DNA of 64,000 nt from positions 930,001-994,000 of the forward strand of contig NC_008228.1 of NCBI RefSeq assembly GCF_000014225.1, written 5' to 3'. A program made the position numbers and the translations under genes. The stretch comes from Paraglaciecola sp. T6c. GTDB taxonomy: Bacteria > Pseudomonadota > Gammaproteobacteria > Enterobacterales > Alteromonadaceae. Below, one piece after another: positions 38,662 to 46,663 of this stretch. How positions within the stretch are numbered: position 1 is the stretch's first letter; each line of letters opens with the position of its first letter. The notes below the pieces were generated by a model. The model saw only the letters and a list, made by a program, of their open reading frames with translations, ran no database searches and was not told the DNA's origin.

Positions 38662-39536
38662 ATACGTCTCAATTAGGTGCCTATTGCGAACCTTGTTGCA
38701 TAAAAGATGGTCATGAAATCGAAATACATCATGTGAGTTATCAAGAGAAAGAAAACTATCAATGCGAAATGCATTTCCATGAAGTACAAGAGCTCATTTT
38801 TTTTGAACACGTCGCTGGCACCTTTCACTACCATCAGGGAGAGACGCCTTTACGTTCGTTCGATGTGGTTTATACCCCTGCCATGGAGACCCATGATTTT
38901 GACCTAACTGAGCAGGCTAAGTCATGGTATGTGGTGCAATTTCCTAAAGCGCTTTTTGAGACCGGTCAATTCGGTGCTCTGTCCACCTTATTCGAAGTGG
39001 GTATACATTTTCGCATTCCTGCTGCGTTTCAAGAGCAATTACTGCAGATCATTCGCTGGGCTCATGAGAGCTTTAAGTCGGATGAATATCATGAAAAATG
39101 CATCGCTTTGTTGAATTTAGCGCTGGTCATGCTTAAAGAACACGGCGAAGTCTTAAATGCCCAAGTACCGAGAATTTTAAGTTCAAGATCCCTCAACGCT
39201 AAGATCCAACCCGTAATGGAAATCTTTAGAAAGCAACCGAGTGTAGCGTTAAGTTTGGAAGATGCAGCGAAGAAATGTCACTTATCCCCATCGTACTTTT
39301 CTCGGGTCTTTAAAAGCATTTTTCGCTTTTCTTATTCTGAATATGTGGTGCGTCATCGGCTGTATCATGCTGCTAGAATGTTGGGGCAAAGCAGGGTGTC
39401 CATTACGCATCTTAGCTATGATTTAAACTTCTCTAACCCCTCGCATTTTATCGCTCAATTTAAGAAACAATACGGTTGCACACCGAATAAATATAGAAAA
39501 GCGATCCTAACAAAAAATTCTAAACAAGAAGCGTAA
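38658..39536 (+). CDS. AraC-family transcriptional regulator
   Basis: This 292-residue regulator has an N-terminal cupin domain (CEMHFHEVQELIFFEH, about residues 35-100) and a C-terminal AraC HTH pair (about 195-285; LEDAAKKCHLSPSYFSRVFKS, ITHLSYDLNFSNPSHFIAQFKKQYG). It is translationally coupled to the upstream sulfatase and lies 4 bases before the SGNH gene, so it is made from the same mRNA as its probable targets, giving positive feedback if it is an activator. It is only distantly similar to the other AraC protein at 22867. Whether it recognises the shared ATTTACATRTG motif is open. Confidence 0.92.
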   Translation: MNTSQLGAYCEPCCIKDGHEIEIHHVSYQEKENYQCEMHFHEVQELIFFEHVAGTFHYHQGETPLRSFDVVYTPAMETHDFDLTEQAKSWYVVQFPKALFETGQFGALSTLFEVGIHFRIPAAFQEQLLQIIRWAHESFKSDEYHEKCIALLNLALVMLKEHGEVLNAQVPRILSSRSLNAKIQPVMEIFRKQPSVALSLEDAAKKCHLSPSYFSRVFKSIFRFSYSEYVVRHRLYHAARMLGQSRVSITHLSYDLNFSNPSHFIAQFKKQYGCTPNKYRKAILTKNSKQEA

Positions 39537-39540
39537 GGAA

Positions 39541-41043
39541 ATGATTAATTCACACATGAATATATTGCTCTTGAAAATAAAGTTACTTGGTTCGCAGAAT
39601 CAAATCGAACGGTTTTCTACCGTTTTAAAATACATGTTCATTTCAATTGGGCTAGTGACATTGCTTTTTAGTTATCGCGTAGCGTCTATGCCGCGCATGC
39701 TTTCAAGCACGGCGCAGTTGATGAGTGAGGACGTATTGGTCTTTATTGGTGACTCAATTACCCATGGTGGCAGTTATCACCAAAACATCGCGCTTTTTAA
39801 TGCGACGCGCTTTCCGCAAAATCACGTCTTTTACGTAAATGGGGGTATTTCTGGTGACACCGCTTTAGGTACCCTGCGCCGATTTGACAGGGATATCGCT
39901 CCGCACCGGCCTGCTGTAGCGACAATCATGCTAGGCATGAATGATGTTGGGCGCTATTTATACGAAACGCCAGCGAAGGACGAAGCTGCGCGCATTGCGC
40001 GAGACAAAGAAGCAGCAGTAATACAAACCGCCTATTTAACTAATATGCGAAAAATTATGCTCAGATTAAACGAGCTTGGAACAAAGATCGTGCTCTTAAC
40101 ACCTTCTATTTATGATCAAAGTGCCCGGGTTGCTTCTGCCAATAACTACGGTGTGAACGACGCGTTGCAGGCTTTCTCTGGCGAACTGACCAAAGTTGCC
40201 AAAGAGTTTGGTGCAGAAGTAGTGGATTTTCAGCAACCCATGCTTGAGGTGAACGCTGCGCTACAAGTCAATGATCCTAGCGCTACTTTGGTCGGAGCTG
40301 ACAGAGTTCATCCTGGCGAGGCAGGGCATTTCGTTATGTCGTATGCATTTTTAGAGGCTCAGCAAGCAAATAAATACGTTGCTAATATTTCGATTGATGT
40401 CAGCAGAGAGAATCTCAATGTATTTGAAAACTGCGCTCTTAACGGTGACTTACGCACTGCTAGAGACTTTGTAGGCTTCTCATGCGAGGCAGCAGCATTG
40501 CCGTTTCCTGTTTCGAAAGCCCAAAAACAAGCATTGCAATGGGTACCTTTTATGGACGAGCTAAATCAACAGCGACTTCAAATTAGGGGCCTCAAAAAAG
40601 GCCAATACAGCCTTCATATTGATCAAAAGTTTGTTGGTATTTTTTCGCACTCTTTGCTTTCAAGTGGCGTTAACTTAGCGGCGATTGAGACCACGCCTAT
40701 GTACCAGCAAGCATTAGCAGTGAAAGCGATAAATGACCGCAGAGCGTCTACTTCGCGCTTGTTGCGTGATATCGCGCAGGTCAAATATTCGATGCTAGAC
40801 CATTACCCAGATACTGACACATCAGACCTTTCTGCTGTGTCTCAAGTGCTTTTAGCCCATGTTGAAAAGAGCGCTAATGAGCCTTGGTATGGGTATTTGA
40901 AAAAGCAAGTGAATACGTATTTAGCTGAAGTCGATAACGAAACGCATTATCGCGATGAAGTAGTTTCATTACATAAGAAAATGTACGAAGTTAATAAGCC
41001 GGGAACACATACTTACACGCTCAGTTTTGTTGGCGTGGAATAG
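39541..41043 (+). CDS. SGNH/GDSL-family hydrolase (probable carbohydrate esterase)
   Basis: This 500-residue protein has one hydrophobic segment (about 30-48) serving as signal or anchor. The SGNH blocks are complete: block I VFIGDSITHG with Ser72, block II NGGISGDT, block III LGMNDVG and block V DRVHPGEAGH. The enzyme should cleave acyl esters, probably acetyl groups on sugars. About 200 residues after the core (from about 285) form an extra region, rich in helices, that I do not recognise. The ATG at 39541 is only one base after AAGGA; the ATG at 39556 is an alternative. It belongs to the sulfatase, AraC, SGNH, sulfatase operon. Confidence 0.85.
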   Translation: MINSHMNILLLKIKLLGSQNQIERFSTVLKYMFISIGLVTLLFSYRVASMPRMLSSTAQLMSEDVLVFIGDSITHGGSYHQNIALFNATRFPQNHVFYVNGGISGDTALGTLRRFDRDIAPHRPAVATIMLGMNDVGRYLYETPAKDEAARIARDKEAAVIQTAYLTNMRKIMLRLNELGTKIVLLTPSIYDQSARVASANNYGVNDALQAFSGELTKVAKEFGAEVVDFQQPMLEVNAALQVNDPSATLVGADRVHPGEAGHFVMSYAFLEAQQANKYVANISIDVSRENLNVFENCALNGDLRTARDFVGFSCEAAALPFPVSKAQKQALQWVPFMDELNQQRLQIRGLKKGQYSLHIDQKFVGIFSHSLLSSGVNLAAIETTPMYQQALAVKAINDRRASTSRLLRDIAQVKYSMLDHYPDTDTSDLSAVSQVLLAHVEKSANEPWYGYLKKQVNTYLAEVDNETHYRDEVVSLHKKMYEVNKPGTHTYTLSFVGVE

Positions 41044-41088
41044 CGGTGATACCAACTATTAACTTTGCCCCCGTCAAGAGGAACACCT

Positions 41089-42621
41089 GTGAACACTCGA
41101 TACAAACTGAGCATATTGAGCATGATGTTTCTGCTCATCCTTCCGCACTATGTCCTTGGTAACCCTGAGCAACCGGATATTGTCGTTATTCTCGCCGATG
41201 ACATCGGGCTAGGTGATATTAGCTATTACACTGATACCGTTTTACAGCAAAAGCCGGTTGTACGTACAGCGAATATCGATGCCTTAGCGCAGCAGGGCGT
41301 CTGGATAAATGATGCTCATTCAGCCACCGCTTTGTGCGCGCCAACACGTTATGCGGTGATGACAGGTAACAACAACTATCGCTCTAAATCGCCCTGGGGT
41401 GTGTGGGGCAGTTTTCAGCCTAATGCGATTGCATCTGATGCTCCCACGCTAGGTAATGTGACGCAAAAAGTCGGCTATAAAACAGCATTCGTTGGTAAAT
41501 GGCACCTAGGCGGTGACTTTATGCGTACTGATGGTCAAAGTGTGTTCCGTGGATCTGATGAGGGGTTTATACCAGACGTTGATTTGTCGGTAATGGTCGC
41601 TGGTGGCCCGAATGATCTCGGTTTTGATTATAGCTACATGCTTCCCGATGGTATTCAAGGGCCACTTTATTTGGCATACGAAAATCAGCGCTGGGCGCCG
41701 TTATCGGACTCGTCAAACATCATTCATGTAAATCAACAGACAGTGACCCCTTTGAAAACAATTTCTGATAAAGGAGATGGTATGGGGGACAGTGCTTGGG
41801 ACACCAGTAAAATCGGCGATTTACTGTCAGCAAAAGCCGTTGAATTTATTCGCGGCCAACCGATTCAGCAGCCTCTGTTTTTATATTACGCCAGCCCTAT
41901 GGCGCATTTACCCCATATGCCACCCGCTTATTTTGATGGGGAAAAAGTCGCTGGCAGCACGCCTTCTGCGCATCTGGATATGATTCATGAATTAGATCTA
42001 CAAGTGAAAAGAATCGTTTCAGCCCTTAAATCGACAGGGCGCTACAAGGACACCTTGATTATTTTCACTTCTGATAACGGCGGGTTGACCTATCGCGTGC
42101 CTGGCACACTTGCCTCCGGGCATCGCCCTAGCGGTGACTACAGAGGGAGTAAAAATAGTGCATACGAGGGCGGCCATAGAGTCCCTTTCATTGTCTCGTG
42201 GCCAAACGCCTTGGCAAAGGGGGGGCAGCTCACGTTGCCGGTTTTGGTACAAGATATATTGGCTACTGTTGCCGCTGCAGCTGGCACACCCATGGATATT
42301 AGCGAAGCGCCTGACTCTAAGAATTTACTCCCATTGCTGACGGGGCAAGCTCAGCAAGAGCGTCATTTTATGATGTTGCAAGGTGGGTCGAATAATGAAC
42401 TGATTTACCGCCAAGGAGAGTGGAAACTCATCATGCAAAGTGATCACAAACTATCAAAAATTGAGCCCATCGCCTTGTTTAATCTGCACTCTAATCACCA
42501 AGAGCGTGAGTCGAAGAATTTACTTAAATCCCCCGAGCATCAATCAAGAATAAAAAGCATGCTAGCGGATTACAAACAGATCAGGCAATCAGGTATAGCG
42601 ACTGTCAGCGCTGATGGCTAA
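41089..42621 (+). CDS. S1-family sulfatase
   Basis: This is 510 residues from a GTG start at 41089, chosen because AAGAGGA (41076-41082) stands 6 bases ahead; the upstream TTG has no such site. A signal peptide spans 1-24 (cut after VLG). The metal-site acids are in LADDIG, the formylglycine motif is CAPTR with C83, VGKWHLGGD follows, and FTSDNGG supplies ligands. It is a canonical carbohydrate sulfatase, in contrast to the CENTR protein at the head of the same operon. It is last in that operon; the convergent SASA gene lies after 111 bases. Confidence 0.92.
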   Translation: MNTRYKLSILSMMFLLILPHYVLGNPEQPDIVVILADDIGLGDISYYTDTVLQQKPVVRTANIDALAQQGVWINDAHSATALCAPTRYAVMTGNNNYRSKSPWGVWGSFQPNAIASDAPTLGNVTQKVGYKTAFVGKWHLGGDFMRTDGQSVFRGSDEGFIPDVDLSVMVAGGPNDLGFDYSYMLPDGIQGPLYLAYENQRWAPLSDSSNIIHVNQQTVTPLKTISDKGDGMGDSAWDTSKIGDLLSAKAVEFIRGQPIQQPLFLYYASPMAHLPHMPPAYFDGEKVAGSTPSAHLDMIHELDLQVKRIVSALKSTGRYKDTLIIFTSDNGGLTYRVPGTLASGHRPSGDYRGSKNSAYEGGHRVPFIVSWPNALAKGGQLTLPVLVQDILATVAAAAGTPMDISEAPDSKNLLPLLTGQAQQERHFMMLQGGSNNELIYRQGEWKLIMQSDHKLSKIEPIALFNLHSNHQERESKNLLKSPEHQSRIKSMLADYKQIRQSGIATVSADG

Positions 42622-42732
42622 GTCTGACAAGTCGGCTATTTAGTCAGTTCTGGGGAGTGAGGCTGGGTTAACGTGCTGCTAAGAAAGATGTGACTAGCAG
42701 TGTATCGTTCTCAGCCTTTGTATTTTTCCTAA

Positions 42733-44640
42733 TTATTCCCCTATGCGAAAAGGAATAGCTGGAAACCCGTCGAGGTTATATAAGTTAGCTAAAGAGTTAT
42801 CAGCCCAAGCATAGCGCACAGATACAGGCTCCTTTATAGCCGCGGCGTGTAAACGCACTTGATTGCCTTCAATACTTGCTTGAGCATTCACATAGTGGCC
42901 GTCTTTTCCTGCTAATTCGAACCCGAGTAGAGACTGTCCTTTCGCGCGTAAGCCTTGGCCTATGTCTGTATAGCTCAGCAGAATACTGGTGCCGTCAACC
43001 TGCATCTTTTCGATCATAGGACCAGAAGCAAGGTTTTTACCGTGATAGGCGACATTTTTTGCCCCGTGCCAAAGGCGCTGTGCGACTATTTGTTTGTTTC
43101 TAGGGTGAATGTCCCAAGGGTCGCCAGCGTCCATTAATACCGCCATTGCGGTGTGGGGGAGTGCTAACGCTTGCGTTTGAGCTTCTCGTAACAGCGCCCA
43201 ATCGCTTGGAGCTGGTTGCTCTTTTATTCCATGTATGTTGGCCAGTTGTGCATAAACAAAAGGTAACTCTTTCTGACCCCAACGCTCCCGCCAGCTTTTC
43301 ATCAAAGAGGTAAACAGCGACGCGTACTGCGCAGCTTGACCTACATTACTTTCCCCTTGATACCAAATAACCCCTTTCAATGGAAAGCCAATCAAGGGAT
43401 GGATCATTGCGTTGTAAAGCACCCCTGGCTTTTGCCACAACATAGGTGGCATGGGCAGCGGGTCTTCTGCTTTATTATTGATTTTCCAATCATTATTGAG
43501 CGCTATCTTAGCGTCTTGTATGTGCAGTATTAGTTTGTCCTTGCTGGCAATATTGGCCTTGTTATCCCAGCTGTTTACGGCTCTTAAAGCGATGAGATTA
43601 TCCCCAGCATTAAAGTGCTCTTTAGGCAAAATATACGGGTCGTCTCTTTGTGCCCCGGGTGACTTTTGTACCTGCTTACCATTTAAATAGACTTGAACAT
43701 GGGAAGGGCTATAACCAATAAAAAGTGCGCCGTCAGACCGACGTTGGGCATGGGTAAGTGAAAAGTGTTTACGCGCCCATAGCACATCCGGCAAAGGGTT
43801 GAGTAAGGGCAGGTCAGCGCTTACCCAGTGATGGTCATCAAAACGAGGATGCGTTAACCCTTGAACGTGATGGCCGTCTTGGCTGTCGAGATGCTGTTGC
43901 TTTTTCAGTTCTTGGGTTTGAGTATCCTGAAATATTTGATTCCAATGTGCGGGATCAGACATCAGTTCACTTGCTTGGGTTTGATAGGCTTCTTGCTGGC
44001 GTAATGTTGGTAGTGGGGTCCACGCCTCTGCTGGCGTGCCGCCCCACGTTGCATCAATGATGGCAACCGGTACGTTTTTCTCAAGGTGCAGTTGCTTAGC
44101 AAAAAGCCATGCGATCGCTGAAAAGTTACCGGAAGTCGCCGGAGACGCCAGTTGCCACTGAGCGTGATTGATGCTGTTTTGCTCGTCGGCAGTATAATGG
44201 TTTGGTACGTCAAAATAACGGATCAATGGAAAGTTACTGTCTTTTACTTCTTGTTGCCAATTCTCGACTTGCCAAGCGAGTTTCCACTCCATGTTCGATT
44301 GGCCAGAGGCTAACCACACGTCACCAAAGTACACATCGTTTATTTCAACTGTTGAGCCAGGCTCAGCGGCACGCAGGATAAAGGGGCCACCCGCCGATTC
44401 GGCAGTTAAGGTGACTTGCCAATGTCCTTGTCGATCGGCAGAGGTATCGTGCTGTTGCCCCGCGATGGTGAGTGTAACGTTTGCGCCAGAGGCGGCTTTG
44501 CCCTTGATTTTGATAGGGGCGTCGCGCTGAATGACCATATGTTCAGCATACATAGATGGCAGCTCAATAGCGTGACTTGTTGGGGTAAGTAGGGTGCAAA
44601 AGAGAGCGAGAAAGATTGATAAGCGTAATTGTGTATTCAT
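42733..44640 (-). CDS. Sialate O-acetylesterase (SASA) family esterase, secreted
   Basis: This is 635 residues from the ATG at 44640, which opens a clear signal peptide (1-24); a TTG ten codons upstream would spoil it. The family motif WLASGQSNMEW has the nucleophile S115, and the acid-base pair is in DPWDIHPRNK. A beta-sandwich of jelly-roll type (about 255-355; GALFIGYSPSHVQVYLNG) is inserted between the halves of the esterase domain, as in many plant- and algal-polysaccharide SASA enzymes. The likely task is removal of acetyl or other acyl groups from the glycan. It follows the second GH29 by 50 bases in a minus-strand operon. Confidence 0.9.
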   Translation of the reverse strand: MNTQLRLSIFLALFCTLLTPTSHAIELPSMYAEHMVIQRDAPIKIKGKAASGANVTLTIAGQQHDTSADRQGHWQVTLTAESAGGPFILRAAEPGSTVEINDVYFGDVWLASGQSNMEWKLAWQVENWQQEVKDSNFPLIRYFDVPNHYTADEQNSINHAQWQLASPATSGNFSAIAWLFAKQLHLEKNVPVAIIDATWGGTPAEAWTPLPTLRQQEAYQTQASELMSDPAHWNQIFQDTQTQELKKQQHLDSQDGHHVQGLTHPRFDDHHWVSADLPLLNPLPDVLWARKHFSLTHAQRRSDGALFIGYSPSHVQVYLNGKQVQKSPGAQRDDPYILPKEHFNAGDNLIALRAVNSWDNKANIASKDKLILHIQDAKIALNNDWKINNKAEDPLPMPPMLWQKPGVLYNAMIHPLIGFPLKGVIWYQGESNVGQAAQYASLFTSLMKSWRERWGQKELPFVYAQLANIHGIKEQPAPSDWALLREAQTQALALPHTAMAVLMDAGDPWDIHPRNKQIVAQRLWHGAKNVAYHGKNLASGPMIEKMQVDGTSILLSYTDIGQGLRAKGQSLLGFELAGKDGHYVNAQASIEGNQVRLHAAAIKEPVSVRYAWADNSLANLYNLDGFPAIPFRIGE

Positions 44641-44690
44641 AAAGAAAATGGCAGCCACCAGCGGACACAACCGATGACTGCCAACAGGAC

Positions 44691-46304
44691 CTATTTCGTG
44701 ATTTTAATGACTTGAGCAAATCGTGACGGTGAAGTGTCGGGCAACGTGATGGTTAACCCTTTTTCAGTTTGTGAAAAGGTTAACGCTTCGTCATGGCCCA
44801 GCATGGTGACACTGGCAATCTTGTCAGGATAATTGTCGCTATTAATCGAACGGATCGTAAGTTCATCACTATTCTCCGGCCAAGCCATCAAAGTCGCGTA
44901 TAACGCATCGCCGTTTTGGGTAAAACGAATATCACTACTATTAAAGTCTTTACGGTGCTCCTCAGCATCGTTGGAGTTGGTACCATCGATAACAACGGTA
45001 GAGCCTTCGCCAAAGGTTACCCATGGGCGGGTGCTGTAAATCGCTTCACCGTTAAGTTTTAACCAACTGCCAATTTCGGCCAGTAAATCAATTTCTTGTT
45101 GCGGTATTGTGCCGTCCGGCTTGGGGCCGATATTGAGTAACATAGAGCCATTTTTACTGACAATATCAATCAAATCATCGACTAATGAGTTGGCATCTCG
45201 GTAAGACGGGTTGGTCACATAGCCCCAAGAGGTTTTTGACACAGAGGTATCTGTTTGCCAGAAATGTTCATAGGTGTCGGACATTTGTCCACGTTCAATA
45301 TCCAGTACTGCTGAACCTGGTGGGAACGAGCGAAATTCACCTAAGTCTTTGTAGTTAAGAGCTGGCATGTCGTCCCATTTCGAGCCTTTATTGTAGAAAT
45401 AGCTGGTGAACTCTTTTACATGTTGATGAAACGGCTCGGATGCCATCCACCAATCAAACCAAATCAGATCAGGCTCATATTTATCCACAATTTCTACGGT
45501 TCTCAATAGCCAATCATCTAAAAACGCTTGGGTAGGCGGGGTTTCACCTGCTTCGGAAGTTTCACGGCTGATCGCTGGGCCGTATAAGTCGCGATAGGCT
45601 TCATCTTGTACATCACTAGGCACTTCTCGCCCACCTTCGAAGAACCACCAGTTCTCAGCGCGGTGACTTGATAAACCAAAGTAGATATCAGCTTTGCTCG
45701 CTGCGGTTTTTAATTCAGCGATGACATCCCTTTTCGGTCCCATTTCAACCGCATCCCATCGGGAGTAGGAGTTATCGTACATAGAGAAACCATCGTGATG
45801 TTCAGCTACAGGCACGATATATTTAGCACCTGAGTTTTTGACGACGTCCAGCCACTTATCTGCATCAAACTTTTTAGCGGTAAACTGTGGAATGAAATCT
45901 TTATAGCCGAACTCTGTGAGTGGACCGTGTTTTTCTTGTTGATAGGCAAACTCTTCGGTGTCGCTTAGATACATTTTTCGCGGATACCATTCGCCATTAT
46001 GCGAAGGCACAGAATATACCCCCCAATGAATGAAAATGCCGAACTTGGCATCTTGGTACCAAGTTGGGATCTCATAGTCTTTAAGTGACTCCCAATTGGC
46101 TTTGAAGGGCCCTTGATTGGCGACACTGCGAATGTCAGATAATTTTTCACTGTAATCGGGTGCATCCATAGCGGTGGATTTACTCTCAGTGGTCGACGTT
46201 TTCGTGGTGGAAGACATTTCCAGCGGTTGTTCCGAGCACGCAGCGAGTAGAGTGGCAACAGTGACAGCTAGTAGACTTTTCATCGGTATCATTTTTCGAG
46301 CCAT
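44691..46304 (-). CDS. GH29 alpha-L-fucosidase/L-galactosidase-like lipoprotein
   Basis: This 537-residue lipoprotein has its lipobox at TLLAAC (C23). GH29 signatures are FGIFIHWGVY (88-97), VPVAEHHDGFSMY (164-176) and the nucleophile D284 in LIWFDWW. A C-terminal beta-sandwich spans about 425-537. It shares fold and motifs with the GH29 at 31282, but here the general region before the barrel is longer and the protein is membrane-anchored, so the two probably act on different linkages or sulfation states. Three ATG codons (46304, 46292, 46283) compete, and no strong ribosome site decides. It is the first gene of a GH29-SASA operon, divergent from the GH2 operon with two motif sites between them. 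Confidence 0.92.
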   Translation of the reverse strand: MARKMIPMKSLLAVTVATLLAACSEQPLEMSSTTKTSTTESKSTAMDAPDYSEKLSDIRSVANQGPFKANWESLKDYEIPTWYQDAKFGIFIHWGVYSVPSHNGEWYPRKMYLSDTEEFAYQQEKHGPLTEFGYKDFIPQFTAKKFDADKWLDVVKNSGAKYIVPVAEHHDGFSMYDNSYSRWDAVEMGPKRDVIAELKTAASKADIYFGLSSHRAENWWFFEGGREVPSDVQDEAYRDLYGPAISRETSEAGETPPTQAFLDDWLLRTVEIVDKYEPDLIWFDWWMASEPFHQHVKEFTSYFYNKGSKWDDMPALNYKDLGEFRSFPPGSAVLDIERGQMSDTYEHFWQTDTSVSKTSWGYVTNPSYRDANSLVDDLIDIVSKNGSMLLNIGPKPDGTIPQQEIDLLAEIGSWLKLNGEAIYSTRPWVTFGEGSTVVIDGTNSNDAEEHRKDFNSSDIRFTQNGDALYATLMAWPENSDELTIRSINSDNYPDKIASVTMLGHDEALTFSQTEKGLTITLPDTSPSRFAQVIKITK

Positions 46305-46375
46305 TTTTTAATTTATTCACGTTAATAAAATGTTAGCGACACTATAAATAAAAATGTCACTTAATTGCAAATAAA

Positions 46376-46391
46376 ATTTACATATGAAAAT
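46376..46391 (+). promoter_or_regulatory. Shared operator-like motif, site F (GH29 side)
   Basis: ATTTACATATGAAAAT is a near-perfect palindrome centred on CATATG. It lies 71 bases upstream of the GH29 lipoprotein start. Confidence 0.6.
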
Positions 46392-46583
46392 CATTATTTT
46401 TATATGCATTTTAATTTTTGCTATCAAAAACCGAGGTGCATTCTCAGCGGTGAACCCTAGATTACCCCTTGTTTTATATGTCGAATTACTGCTATTAAAT
46501 ATTATTTTTCCTAAGCTTAGCGACTTTTGCATGAGTTTTCATTTGGTATTTATTGCGCGCTGTAGAACAAGTAATACGCACCT

Positions 46584-46600
46584 ATTTATCATATATAAAT
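46584..46600 (-). promoter_or_regulatory. Shared operator-like motif, site G (GH2 operon side)
   Basis: On the minus strand this is ATTTATATATGATAAAT, itself close to a palindrome. It lies 63 bases upstream of the GH2 start and would control the six-gene operon. Confidence 0.5.
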
Positions 46601-46663
46601 GTTAACAATTGCATTTGAATCATGTATTGTCGGTTAATTGTTTGGTTAATATAAGGTTGCATC

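Larger units (their letters stand above)
46305..46663. other. 359-bp divergent regulatory region between GH29 and GH2
   Basis: This is an AT-rich region with two copies of the shared motif (46376-46391 and 46584-46600), one nearer to each gene. A 73-codon ORF inside it starts within site F and has no coding features. Apart from the two sites I see nothing else. Confidence 0.65.

Noticed and set aside
46384-46605. A 73-codon hydrophobic ORF between GH29 and GH2
   Set aside because: It starts inside an operator-like site, has no ribosome site, and its hydrophobicity is explained by AT-rich codons.
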